In this document: piece by piece, positions 16,243 to 22,998 of the stretch
Numbering within the stretch: position 1 is the first letter of the stretch
Layout: every line of letters begins with the position of its first letter
Virus record (IMG/VR): IMGVR_UViG_3300042301_001264
Location: 1-30,103 of that record
Reading direction: 5' to 3' (one strand)
Source: a virus
DNA length: 30,103 nt
The notes under the pieces: model-generated
What the model was told of the DNA's origin: nothing
Seen by the model: only the letters and a program-made list of their open reading frames with translations
Database searches by the model: none
Made by a program: the position numbers and the translations under genes

Positions 16243-17574
16243 TTATGAAGTTACGCAATTTAATTTTAAATCTGCTTTTACCCAGCACTCAACCCCTGTT
16301 GAAGCATCAGGTTCTACAATAAATTCTATTGTGTTTGCTGCATTGCTTAAAATAGTATAATTGCCAGATGTATGCTGTCCGTATTGTTTAATAACGGCTT
16401 GGTCTATTGTAACATTACCTATACTGTCAACGCAAATTAAACCACCTATATATTCTACATAGTTACCATTAGATGAAGTAACTGCATTTGATACGGAAAC
16501 AATTTTTAATTCAAAGAAATAAGATGAGTTACTTAATAATTTAATTTGACTTTCTCCTTGAGAATTTAATAAAGGAAAATTTAAAGAACCATCTAGAAAA
16601 TGGTAAAACAATTGAATGTCTTCTATTTGTACTTGACCTAAATCTGTTGAATTGTTTTCAAATGAATTAGCAACTACTCTTGAAAATTTATTTGTTACTA
16701 ATGCTTTATTACCTTGAATTGTAACTCCATATAGATTAGTGCCGCTAAATTCGTGATTAGCTGTTACATATACATTGCTTAAACTATCAAAATAGTCGCC
16801 ACCTAATATAACAACACCAGAAGCATTTGCATCAGTAACAACGCTTGAAGCATTTACTGAAAATACATTACTAGTTTTTTGATTATACTCAAGGTCACTA
16901 CCATTAATAACCACTACATTGGTTGGTGTATTTACACTATATATATTTAAATTATTTGGACCTATATCGTTATTTAAACCAAATAATAAAGAATTACTTA
17001 TTCTTTCTCCTAAAGCATAATCTGGAGAAGAAACAATAGTAAAAATTTCATTATTTAAAAAACAGTTATTAATTAAAGTAGCACTACTTATATTTAAATT
17101 ACCATTTGTATTAATAATAGTATTGTCTGTAAAAAGATAATTTACAGGATTTGCAAATATTGACCAGTCGCAATTAGTAATTACATTTTTATGAAATCCA
17201 GCATTTAAATTATAACTACCCAAAAAACTTGTAAGTACATTACCTTGTACACCATCTAAAACTATAGAAGTTCCATAAGCCATTAATGTTATTGCTGGCC
17301 CTGTTCCAACAGCAGTTATATCTATATAAGTATATGTTGCATAACCATTGTAATCTCCAAATCTATAATTAGAGGTATCAAAGTTTAAATCCATACCTCT
17401 CTCTGTTCCAGAGTTTATAGTTTTTAATCTGTTACCAGCTAGCTGTAATGGAGTAGCATTACCTAATCCATCGGATATAGTTATAGCCGTTGAAGGGTCT
17501 AAGCTACCATTAGTGTTTATCTTTAATAAAGATTGATAAGTATTTTTTATCTGGGTTCCTGTTAATGTTGCCAT
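16243..17574 (-). CDS. Tail fibre / spike-like protein
   Basis: A 443-residue protein. The N-terminus MATLTGTQIKNTYQSLLKIN, then SDGLGNATPLQLA, matches the attachment segment shared by many phage fibre-type proteins. The middle (about 75-330) is rich in Asn, Ile, Val, Gly and Ser in short strands (for example NNCFLNN, NVVVINGSD), as in a right-handed parallel beta-helix. The C-terminal 100 residues look like a compact beta domain. Such proteins contact the host surface or the base of a spike. No catalytic motif is evident. It lies just downstream of the spike-base-type gene. Confidence 0.65.
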   Translation of the reverse strand: MATLTGTQIKNTYQSLLKINTNGSLDPSTAITISDGLGNATPLQLAGNRLKTINSGTERGMDLNFDTSNYRFGDYNGYATYTYIDITAVGTGPAITLMAYGTSIVLDGVQGNVLTSFLGSYNLNAGFHKNVITNCDWSIFANPVNYLFTDNTIINTNGNLNISSATLINNCFLNNEIFTIVSSPDYALGERISNSLLFGLNNDIGPNNLNIYSVNTPTNVVVINGSDLEYNQKTSNVFSVNASSVVTDANASGVVILGGDYFDSLSNVYVTANHEFSGTNLYGVTIQGNKALVTNKFSRVVANSFENNSTDLGQVQIEDIQLFYHFLDGSLNFPLLNSQGESQIKLLSNSSYFFELKIVSVSNAVTSSNGNYVEYIGGLICVDSIGNVTIDQAVIKQYGQHTSGNYTILSNAANTIEFIVEPDASTGVECWVKADLKLNCVTS

Positions 17575-17593
17575 TAGTTAATTTTTTATATTG

Positions 17594-17716
17594 TTAAGCT
17601 TCCCAATTGTTTGAGTCATTCTCCCAATTAAGTGTAACTAAATTCCATATGTTAGATATAATAGTAGAAGCAACATCTGCTGTATCTGTTATTATATTCC
17701 ATATTACGTTTACCAT
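17594..17716 (-). CDS. 40-residue Trp/Asn-rich protein
   Basis: The sequence starts MVNVIWNIITDTADVAS and ends NWENDSNNWEA. The ATG overlaps the stop of the spike-base gene by 7 bases (ATGGTAA), suggesting re-initiation, and the stop falls 20 bases before the fibre start. Trp-rich ends of this kind occur in small virion proteins. Function unknown; coding status is inferred from the tight overlap. Confidence 0.5.
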   Translation of the reverse strand: MVNVIWNIITDTADVASTIISNIWNLVTLNWENDSNNWEA

Positions 17717-18003
17717 AAACCCATAATGTTTGTAGCAGTAGAAGTAGAACTAACTTTCTTTACTTGAATAGGTAAGAAAGTACCAGCTACTACACTATTG
17801 AAAGTAACTAAGGTGTCAGTAGTATCTTGTGCCATAACAACAATCAAGTTACCAGCACCACCAATGTACAATCCACCACAATATCCTGGCTGACCGTTAG
17901 CTGATAAATCAACATTATATGCTACTTGACCAGCAGTAGGTGTAGTATTCACAAAAAGCTTTGCTTGCCCTGCTTGGTAATTAGTATCTTTAGTAAAACT
18001 CAT
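17710..18003 (-). CDS. Spike base protein, Rcc01079-like
   Basis: A 97-residue beta protein. The C-terminal pattern, a GGLYIGGAGNLIVVMAQDTT strand pair followed by GTFLPIQVKKV and STSTATNIMGLW, matches the small spike-base family first described in the Rhodobacter gene transfer agent (RCAP_rcc01079), where it sits under a head or tail spike. The length is normal for the family. It has the phage motif 17 bases upstream and heads the tail-fibre unit. Confidence 0.75.
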   Translation of the reverse strand: MSFTKDTNYQAGQAKLFVNTTPTAGQVAYNVDLSANGQPGYCGGLYIGGAGNLIVVMAQDTTDTLVTFNSVVAGTFLPIQVKKVSSTSTATNIMGLW

Positions 18004-18019
18004 TTTAATTAATTTACAA

Positions 18020-18033
18020 ATATAATACGTTAT
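18020..18033 (-). promoter_or_regulatory. Phage motif copy 6, upstream of the spike-base gene
   Basis: The minus strand reads ATAACGTATTATAT followed by TTG, overlapping the RepL-like stop codon and 17 bases before the next ATG. This copy also contains a TAnnTTTG-like string (TATATTTG). Confidence 0.6.
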
Positions 18034-18452
18034 TTGAACTTAGATATTCTAACCCCATTAAACATTAGATTAGGGTTAACCCTGTAGACGTACTTCCTTT
18101 CTGTCTTGGCAATCACATTACGCTTTATTAGCTCCTTTACGCCATTATAATACCCTGTCTTACCAATATTACCTATTATTGATTTAACGTCCGTATAGTC
18201 GATATAAACTAGGTTATTGCCCTTTTCTAACTTAAACACTACATATGACAATAGCTGGTAGCCAATATAAGGCAACCCATAGATAGCCTTGGCGAACTCA
18301 TCAGTATACACCTTGACAAAAGGTAAGCTATCAATAGTCAGAAACCTATCATCTTCCATTACGTCCATAACCTCACCATTGTCTACATCTACCAAACGCT
18401 TAACAGGTATCTTTTTGGCAACCCTGCGTATGCCTTTTAACTCATTGTCCAT
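18030..18452 (-). CDS. RepL-like replication initiator (winged helix)
   Basis: Read from the ATG at 18452, this is 140 residues (an upstream TTG would add 5). The core is a winged-helix: FVKVYTDEFAKAIYGL, then GYQLLSYVVFKLEKGNN, YTDVKSIIGNIGKTGYYNGVK (likely recognition helix) and RKYVYRVNPNLMFNG at the end. The last part matches the VYxVNPxLxxxG end of RepL-type plasmid initiators, which bind DNA and start leading-strand replication; RepL homologues are reported in some crAss-like phages. It faces away from the large non-coding hub, a plausible origin region. Confidence 0.65.
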   Translation of the reverse strand: MDNELKGIRRVAKKIPVKRLVDVDNGEVMDVMEDDRFLTIDSLPFVKVYTDEFAKAIYGLPYIGYQLLSYVVFKLEKGNNLVYIDYTDVKSIIGNIGKTGYYNGVKELIKRNVIAKTERKYVYRVNPNLMFNGVRISKFK

Positions 18453-18456
18453 AGCA

Positions 18457-18488
18457 CAAATGTACAACTACTTTTTCCGCTATACAAA
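18457..18488 (-). promoter_or_regulatory. Bacteroidota-type promoter for the RepL-like gene
   Basis: On the minus strand TTTG (18488-18485) is followed after 20 bases by TACATTTG (18464-18457), matching the TTTG / TAnnTTTG consensus. The predicted start would fall at or next to the ATG at 18452, so the transcript could be leaderless. Confidence 0.45.
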
Positions 18489-19000
18489 AATAATTATTCA
18501 CATATACGGAAAACCTACTACGCCCCATAAGGGTTTGAACCACCTTACTTCTTATAATAAAAGAAGGAGGCACTAAGTGTACTAATGGAAGTTAGCTACA
18601 TAAAGGTGGGGATGATATACATACTTTGTCATGATGGTCCTTTTTGGGGAATTGGCTTTTTTTTAATGGGTACCTTTGTACTTTGTAATTTTTTTTTACT
18701 TATATAAATTGATTTTAAGTACCTTATATTGAGTAACTAAAGGTAAAAAGCATATGGGACTATCTAAATACCTATAAATTACCCTTTTATATGCTTTGAG
18801 TAACTTATTAGTTTAGGTAATATCTCATAACTCATTGATTATTAATACTTTTCTTTATTGTAGTTACTTTTATAGTCGGGTAAATTGTAGTTTTATAGGT
18901 ACAAAATAACGCTATAATATAGTATTGACGCTATTTTAACTATTATTTTTTGTATAGTATTAATTCATTTTTTTAACTAACAAAACAAAAACAAAAAATT
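18489..19000. other. Divergent non-coding region between the two arms
   Basis: No credible ORF. It holds a hairpin (CTTCTT/AAGAAG, near 18548-18566), a plus-strand -7-like box TACCTTTG at 18671-18678, a direct repeat TTGAGTAACT (18729-18738 and 18796-18805) enclosing inverted repeats AAAGCATAT (18747-18755) and ATATGCTTT (18789-18797), and near the next gene two copies of TATAGTATT (18918 and 18953). Composition is very AT-rich. Likely promoters and operators, possibly an origin; nothing is decisive. Confidence 0.5.
18729..18805. repeat. Nested direct and inverted repeat
   Basis: TTGAGTAACT occurs at 18729-18738 and 18796-18805 in the same orientation; between them AAAGCATAT (18747-18755) is repeated inverted as ATATGCTTT (18789-18797). 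The unit is about 77 bases and may be a regulator or initiator binding array. Confidence 0.45.
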
Positions 19001-19516
19001 ATGTCAACACAATTAAACACTCCGCAAAAAGCTAAAAACATTAAAGCTACCAACAAAAGCAAAGAAGCTATTAAACCAATTAATAATAGCATGGCAAAAA
19101 CAAATAAGAAAAAAGCCGCTAAAAAAGTACGTATAGTATTTTTAAATGAGGGTATAACGGGTAAAAAGTTAGCCGAAATTAAGGGTATATCTTACGAAAA
19201 TTACGCCACGGCTGAATTAACTTTGAGTGCACACCTTAAAAACATTTTAACACACGGCAAAGCGTTTTTAAATAGTTTTTCTAATTATAATGATAATACC
19301 TATAAATTGCCTTTAATATTAGATAGTTTAACAGAAGAGCAAAAATATGTTACAAAGATAGAAAAAAATAAAGACGGGAGTACAAAACTTGATAAAAAAG
19401 GCAATATAGTACGTACGTTTATACTTGACAAAGACGGCAATAAAGTAAAAAGGTACTTTACTTATAAGCAAGTACAAAACTTTGTAGCTAATTACTACAA
19501 AAACTTAAGCAAGTAA
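19001..19516 (+). CDS. Lysine-rich protein of unknown function, first gene of the right arm
   Basis: The 171-residue protein has a disordered, Lys/Asn/Thr-rich first third, then a globular part from about 40 (KKVRIVFLNEGITGKKLAEI) with a helical segment, and a beta-hairpin-like repeat of KDGS and KDGN turns near 125-150. I do not recognise it. As the first gene facing right from the hub and bounded by a perfect 12-bp hairpin, it is probably an early, separately transcribed gene; the charge suggests nucleic-acid binding. The leader is A/C-rich (CAAAACAAAAACAAAAAATT). Confidence 0.6.
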   Translation: MSTQLNTPQKAKNIKATNKSKEAIKPINNSMAKTNKKKAAKKVRIVFLNEGITGKKLAEIKGISYENYATAELTLSAHLKNILTHGKAFLNSFSNYNDNTYKLPLILDSLTEEQKYVTKIEKNKDGSTKLDKKGNIVRTFILDKDGNKVKRYFTYKQVQNFVANYYKNLSK

Positions 19517-19521
19517 TAATA

Positions 19522-19551
19522 TATAGGGCTATATTAATTTATAGCCCTATA
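19522..19551 (+). terminator. Perfect 12-bp hairpin after the first right-arm gene
   Basis: TATAGGGCTATA pairs perfectly with TATAGCCCTATA around a TTAATT loop, 5 bases after the stop codon. No U-run follows, so it is a 3'-end stabiliser or the first stem of the structured region rather than a textbook terminator. Confidence 0.5.
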
Positions 19552-19679
19552 ATTGCCTTATAATAGTAGGTATTTTTAATATGTTCAATTCATATATAGG
19601 GCACTATAATATAGTTAATGTAATTTATACAAAGTTATGCAATTTAAAAAAAATGTACGCCATATTGCCGTAAGGTAAC

Positions 19680-19962
19680 AGCGAAATGATATAGTACATT
19701 TTTCAATTTTACGGGTAAAGTAACTATAAAAGCGAAATGCTTTTTACTCCCGTAAGCCGTACAAAGTACGCTAATTGTTTTTATTAGTTTTGTTTTTATA
19801 GCCTACATTTATAGGGTATAATTAAGCAAGTGCCGTTAATACGGCTTGTATGCAAATAGTTAGGTATTTAATATATCTTAATAGCTCAATGAGTACACAA
19901 TAAAGGGTATTTATTTATAAGTTAGCGAAATGCTAATTAATAAATACAAGTAGCGAAATGCT
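19680..19962 (+). repeat. AGCGAAATG(CT) repeat, four copies
   Basis: AGCGAAATG occurs at 19680-19688, 19731-19739, 19924-19932 and 19952-19960; the last three extend to AGCGAAATGCT. In those three the flanks differ but remain complementary (AAAAGC/GCTTTT, TTAGC/GCTAA, TAGC/GCTA), so each is a hairpin with a GAAAT loop. The first copy lacks the pairing. Confidence 0.7.
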
Positions 19963-19972
19963 ATTTTATTGT
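19897..19972 (+). ncRNA. Three-way junction with two GAAAT-loop hairpins
   Basis: ACAATAAA (19897-19904) pairs with TTTATTGT (19965-19972). Inside, GTATTTATT (19907-19915) pairs with AATAAATAC (19939-19947) and carries TTAGC(GAAAT)GCTAA; next to it stands TAGC(GAAAT)GCTA (19951-19963). All stems are perfect in the sequence. Confidence 0.5.
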
Positions 19973-20077
19973 TATATGGCTTATCCCATTAAGGTATCTT
20001 ACAAATAATGTAAGGTATTCAATATAATAAATATCTAATCAAGTAATTATTAATCATTTTATTTATTACAGAGCAAA

Positions 20078-20138
20078 GGTAGTAGTAATTTAGAATTGAT
20101 AACAGCAATGTTATGCGGTTCATTTACCGCCTACTATC
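20078..20138 (+). ncRNA. Compact three-way junction with a GNRA loop upstream of a gene
   Basis: GGTAGTAG (20078-20085) pairs with CTACTATC (20131-20138) with one G-U. Inside are ATAACA(GCAA)TGTTAT (20099-20114) and GCGGT(TCATTT)ACCGC (20115-20130), which abut each other and the closing stem without spacer, as in coaxially stacked RNA. The next ATG is 30 bases downstream, so it may act as a leader element. Confidence 0.5.
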
Positions 20139-20167
20139 TCATTTTATAACTTTTAAAATATATAATC

Positions 20168-20428
20168 ATGAATAAAGATATCAATTTTCTTCAATCAAGA
20201 AGATATAAACCAATGAGCAAAAATAATATCAAGCCCTTAACTTACGGCAATGTTAATAAAAGCTATACTAACGCTATTGATATTAACACAAACAGACAAA
20301 TTAATCTTAATCAATTAATTGTCAATACCCATAATGCAATAAAAGATACTAAAAAGATAGTATCTAATACTATAATTAAAACTAATTATCACCGACAATC
20401 AAGGTCTACAATAGGATTAATAAAATAA
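20168..20428 (+). CDS. Asn/Lys-rich small protein of unknown function
   Basis: An 86-residue protein rich in Asn, Ile, Lys and Thr, starting MNKDINFLQSRRYKPMSK. No domain is recognisable and the low complexity leaves some doubt about coding. It is the first ORF after the structured non-coding region, with a 30-base leader after the last junction, and may be controlled by it. Confidence 0.45.
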   Translation: MNKDINFLQSRRYKPMSKNNIKPLTYGNVNKSYTNAIDINTNRQINLNQLIVNTHNAIKDTKKIVSNTIIKTNYHRQSRSTIGLIK

Positions 20429-20463
20429 TAATACATAATCAATAACTCTTAAAACAAAACAAC

Positions 20464-20628
20464 ATGAGAGAAATCCAATTCCAAAACCGAACCGAGCAAG
20501 GCTTCCGTTTGGCTTACATGAACCTAAAATCTAGGTACAGAAATGTAAAATTTGTTTGTAGTAATATCCACGGCTTACTAAGTGGGTATTTTATTGTTTC
20601 ATCTTATAAAAAGTATAGCCATGTTTAA
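20464..20628 (+). CDS. 54-residue protein coupled to a membrane protein
   Basis: It begins MREIQFQNRTEQGFRLAYMN and ends SSYKKYSHV. The A/C-rich leader (AAAACAAAACAAC) is the type used by its neighbours, and its stop overlaps the next start by 8 bases (ATGTTTAA). Basic and aromatic, with a strand-rich second half; function unknown. Confidence 0.5.
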   Translation: MREIQFQNRTEQGFRLAYMNLKSRYRNVKFVCSNIHGLLSGYFIVSSYKKYSHV

Positions 20629-20800
20629 ACTTCATCACTTGCTTGCTGTGTTATCTTTATTGTTAATCGGAGGCTCAACAATTACAATGATACACGGGCA
20701 AACAATGACCGAGCTAATCATGTCCCTAATCGGTATGGTTGAGGGCGGTATTATCTTTCTTATCTACGCAAAGATAGATGAGAAGATAAATAGCAAATAG
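20621..20800 (+). CDS. Small two-helix membrane protein
   Basis: Read from the ATG at 20621 (MFKLHHLLAVLSLLLIGGST), it has 59 residues and two hydrophobic helices (about 7-25 and 33-52) with a charged C-terminus KIDEKINSK. A start further upstream at 20582 exists, but the 8-base overlap with the preceding gene favours 20621. Unknown role; early phage membrane proteins of this size often modify the host envelope. Confidence 0.55.
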   Translation: MFKLHHLLAVLSLLLIGGSTITMIHGQTMTELIMSLIGMVEGGIIFLIYAKIDEKINSK

Positions 20801-20813
20801 CACTTTCTTTTTC

Positions 20814-20828
20814 TCCACGTTCATCTTT
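20814..20828 (+). repeat. Leader repeat TCCACGTTCATCTTT, copy 1
   Basis: This 15-mer in a pyrimidine-rich stretch lies 26 bases before the ATG at 20854. An identical copy at 25218-25232 lies 28 bases before the ATG at 25260. The same position relative to two unrelated genes suggests a shared promoter or post-transcriptional element. Confidence 0.55.
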
Positions 20829-20853
20829 TTCTTTTACCTACAAAACACAACGT

Positions 20854-21018
20854 ATGTCCTTTTTGACAATTTTAAAAATCAGTTTTACAATAGCCCTAAT
20901 TACGTTAGGGCTTCTTTCTTGCTCAACGCCAAAAGCGTCATGGGGCAAAGGCGATGGCATGAATAAACATTGCCAAAACAAATATGTATCTAATCGTGTA
21001 CCCTTTAATTTTAATTAG
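20854..21018 (+). CDS. Small lipoprotein
   Basis: A 54-residue protein with a classical lipoprotein signal: MSFLTILKIS, a hydrophobic core, then LGLLSC with Cys23 as the lipidated residue. The mature part of about 32 residues starts CSTPKASWGKGDG and has one more Cys. A tiny phage lipoprotein in an early region could act in superinfection exclusion, as some phage lipoproteins do, but that is conjecture. Confidence 0.6.
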   Translation: MSFLTILKISFTIALITLGLLSCSTPKASWGKGDGMNKHCQNKYVSNRVPFNFN

Positions 21019-21022
21019 TACT

Positions 21023-21298
21023 ATGGAACAAAAACCAATTTACCTCGTTAAGTATTCATTAGGTGAATACGGAGATTACAGAGAGAATGTGCATTCAGCA
21101 TATGAAGATGAAGATGATGCTCGTTTGGTTAAACTAGATGTTTATATCAATATCCTAAATGCATTTAGACAATGGGAAATAGGAATGATTGACAACTACA
21201 CCTCTTTAGAAGATGAGCAAATAAAAGATTGGGACGAATTTATAGTTGACAAAAATAAAGTATGGGTTGAACAATTAAATTATTATCCTAAAAAATAA
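21023..21298 (+). CDS. Acidic protein of unknown function
   Basis: Starting at the ATG at 21023 (4 bases after the lipoprotein stop), it encodes 91 residues beginning MEQKPIYLVKYSLGEYGDYR. It is acidic, alternates strand and helix, and has a SAYEDEDDARLVKLDVYIN segment typical of short phage proteins that I cannot assign. The start at 20984 would overlap the lipoprotein gene and is less likely. Confidence 0.55.
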   Translation: MEQKPIYLVKYSLGEYGDYRENVHSAYEDEDDARLVKLDVYINILNAFRQWEIGMIDNYTSLEDEQIKDWDEFIVDKNKVWVEQLNYYPKK

Positions 21299-21304
21299 AA
21301 CTAT

Positions 21305-21562
21305 ATGGCACAATACAAAATAACACGAGAAAGATTTCTTGATTGGTACTTTTCTGACAGCGACGAAGTAAAATCATTCGGTTACAGCTGTATGAATGAA
21401 TTGATTAATACAGGAAAAATTGAAAAAAGCGTACAAGGTTTAATTGACGAGTGTGGGTATATTCCTAAATATATATGCGAAGGAGAGCAAGATAAAGAAT
21501 ACAATGGTGTATCCCCATTAGATTTAGAATTATGCCCTTCGCAAGTAGAACTTATTAATTAA
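21305..21562 (+). CDS. Small acidic protein of unknown function
   Basis: An 85-residue protein beginning MAQYKITRERFLDWYFSDSD. The N-terminal part, with FLDWYFSDSDEVKSFGYSC, recurs in my memory of Bacteroidota phage genomes as a short conserved opening motif, function unknown. It lies 6 bases after the previous gene in the same operon. Confidence 0.55.
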   Translation: MAQYKITRERFLDWYFSDSDEVKSFGYSCMNELINTGKIEKSVQGLIDECGYIPKYICEGEQDKEYNGVSPLDLELCPSQVELIN

Positions 21563-21579
21563 CCCTATAAAACAAACGT

Positions 21580-21795
21580 ATGTCACAAACAATCCAAGTA
21601 AACCCTGTAGAATTGGCTACTTACTTAGCCCAATCTCAATTAGATACGATGTATCAAACAAGTGAAATCTTCTATCCCTATTTGGATAGTGATGACGATG
21701 ATGAGCCCTCCAAATATACAGAAGAAGGGCAAAAACATTTTGACAATTGGTATGATTGGTATTATGGCGTAGTAACAGGACACAAAATTAATTAA
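21580..21795 (+). CDS. Small acidic protein of unknown function
   Basis: A 71-residue protein (MSQTIQVNPVELATYLAQSQ) with a helical start and an Asp/Glu-rich middle (DSDDDDEPSKYTEEGQ) followed by a Trp/Tyr-rich end. No family recognised. It has an A/C-rich leader (CTATAAAACAAACGT) and lies in an unbroken small-gene operon. Confidence 0.5.
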   Translation: MSQTIQVNPVELATYLAQSQLDTMYQTSEIFYPYLDSDDDDEPSKYTEEGQKHFDNWYDWYYGVVTGHKIN

Positions 21796-21813
21796 CCTAT
21801 AAATAAAACTACA

Positions 21814-22851
21814 ATGGCAACAATTAATGTAGGCGACTTAGTTCGCATCACCGACAGAGATTACAATTACAGTTCTTATAGAGAAATGTTTAGAGCAATG
21901 GGATTTGCTAATGACAATATAAGAAATTCCCAATTTAATAATGGTGATGTTGTTAGAGTATTTGATGTAAGACCCCACCCTGACATGTCATATAGAACTC
22001 TCTATGGTTTAAGAGCTTTGAATGTTGAGCAAGAAATACTTATGAATGACTTAGGTATTGAGTACTTGTTACCTGGCAATTGGCATATCAAAGTAACAGA
22101 AGAAAACAGAGAGATGTTAGGTCGTTGGAGAATGGCAGGTCATTTAGACACACTTGAAGGCTATATACTTAGCGAACACAACAATCAGCGTGGTTATTGG
22201 GTAGCAATTGAACGAAGTATCCCAACCCATTGCCAAATAGAAATATCAACCGAACAATTTATTGAATACGTATTAAACCAACCTTTTAATACTATGCCTG
22301 AGCAAACAAACAACCTCGAGAACGAGGCACAAGATGAGGTAGTAGTAACTACCGAGAAAGTAGTTTGTCTTACTGACAAATGGAATTATGTAAACCTAGG
22401 TGGTGTGTATGAGGTAACTAAGCGTGACGAATACTATACCTATGTCAAAGATGAGGTAGGTGGTGAATCAAGATATGCCCACCATTACTTTGAGGAATGG
22501 GTACACGAAGACCTTAGGGCTAAGCGTGACCAATTCCGTAACCTATTCGGTGACCATTCAGCACGTATGTTTTTAGATAGTGGCGATGAAGTTAAGAAGT
22601 TATTAGCCGAGTTATATCCTAAGTTATACAAGTATAACGATTGGATAAAGTTAACAAGGGCTGACAACAACCTTTCTTATACTCCATTAAAAGCTGAAAG
22701 CAATAGCTATTATCCCTTGGTGTTAATGAATGAAGACATTACAACTAATGAGTCGCTTCATGGGTACTTACGATTTGACCATAGCGATATTGAAATGAAT
22801 ACGTTTATAAGCAAAGGTTATACCTATATTAGATTTAGACCTAGACACTAA
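21814..22851 (+). CDS. Large unknown protein with SH3/KOW-like N-terminus
   Basis: The 345-residue protein begins with a beta segment VGDLVRITDRDYNYSSYREM and NNGDVVRVFDV, like a small barrel of the KOW/SH3 kind. A similar beta unit appears near 190-225 (VVCLTDKWNYVNLGGVYEVT), so the protein may hold two barrels linked by an acidic spacer (about 160-183), then a helical stretch and a final beta part. No catalytic motif is seen. Codon choice shifts to more CGT and GAG in the second half, like the next two genes. Function unknown. Confidence 0.6.
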   Translation: MATINVGDLVRITDRDYNYSSYREMFRAMGFANDNIRNSQFNNGDVVRVFDVRPHPDMSYRTLYGLRALNVEQEILMNDLGIEYLLPGNWHIKVTEENREMLGRWRMAGHLDTLEGYILSEHNNQRGYWVAIERSIPTHCQIEISTEQFIEYVLNQPFNTMPEQTNNLENEAQDEVVVTTEKVVCLTDKWNYVNLGGVYEVTKRDEYYTYVKDEVGGESRYAHHYFEEWVHEDLRAKRDQFRNLFGDHSARMFLDSGDEVKKLLAELYPKLYKYNDWIKLTRADNNLSYTPLKAESNSYYPLVLMNEDITTNESLHGYLRFDHSDIEMNTFISKGYTYIRFRPRH

Positions 22852-22863
22852 ACCCTATATCAT

Positions 22864-22995
22864 ATGATACACGAAATCTTCCACGCTATTGGGTTATGTC
22901 CTGATAGCCCTGCCTTTCAATTGTGCCACTCAATACTTGCCGAGTGGCATATTTATTTTAACCATATCAAATCATTGTTCACTTTTAAATTCTAA
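22864..22995 (+). CDS. 43-residue protein of unknown function
   Basis: It reads MIHEIFHAIGLCPDSPAFQL, followed by CHSILAEWHIYF and a short basic end. The pattern IxxAxGLCxDS recurs in small Bacteroidota phage proteins. Two Cys and several His could bind a metal. It sits 12 bases after one gene and 3 before the next, so it is probably translated. Confidence 0.5.
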   Translation: MIHEIFHAIGLCPDSPAFQLCHSILAEWHIYFNHIKSLFTFKF

Positions 22996-22998
22996 TGT

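Larger units (their letters stand above)
19552..20167 (+). ncRNA. Candidate large structured RNA (or structured origin)
   Basis: About 616 bases without a credible ORF but full of paired segments. (1) AAAAATGTAC (19649-19658) with GTACATTTTT (19694-19703), 10 bp, enclosing a TGCC(GTAA)GGTA hairpin. (2) TTACGGG/CCCGTAA (19709-19715, 19749-19755), AGTA/TACT and AAAAGC/GCTTTT stack into 17 bp with bulges on one side only. (3) CGTAC(AAA)GTACG at 19758-19770. (4) GCCGT(TAAT)ACGGC at 19832-19845. (5) A three-way junction at 19897-19972. (6) A hairpin at 19995-20017. (7) A three-way junction at 20078-20138. The strand is assumed from the neighbouring genes. A DNA role (origin) is the main alternative. 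Confidence 0.45.

Noticed and set aside
18520-18585. tRNA-like segment on the minus strand (7-base loop TTATTAT on a CTTCTT/AAGAAG stem and a GGTTCAAACC string)
   Set aside because: The T-arm does not pair properly, no D-arm is found and no acceptor stem matches.
19552-20167. Hammerhead ribozyme or group I/II intron in the structured region
   Set aside because: No CTGATGA core or domain V-like hairpin could be found, and no split gene flanks the region.
20984-21022. Upstream start for the acidic protein at 21023
   Set aside because: It would add a hydrophobic stretch formed by reading the end of the lipoprotein gene in another frame; the ATG at 21023 has normal spacing.
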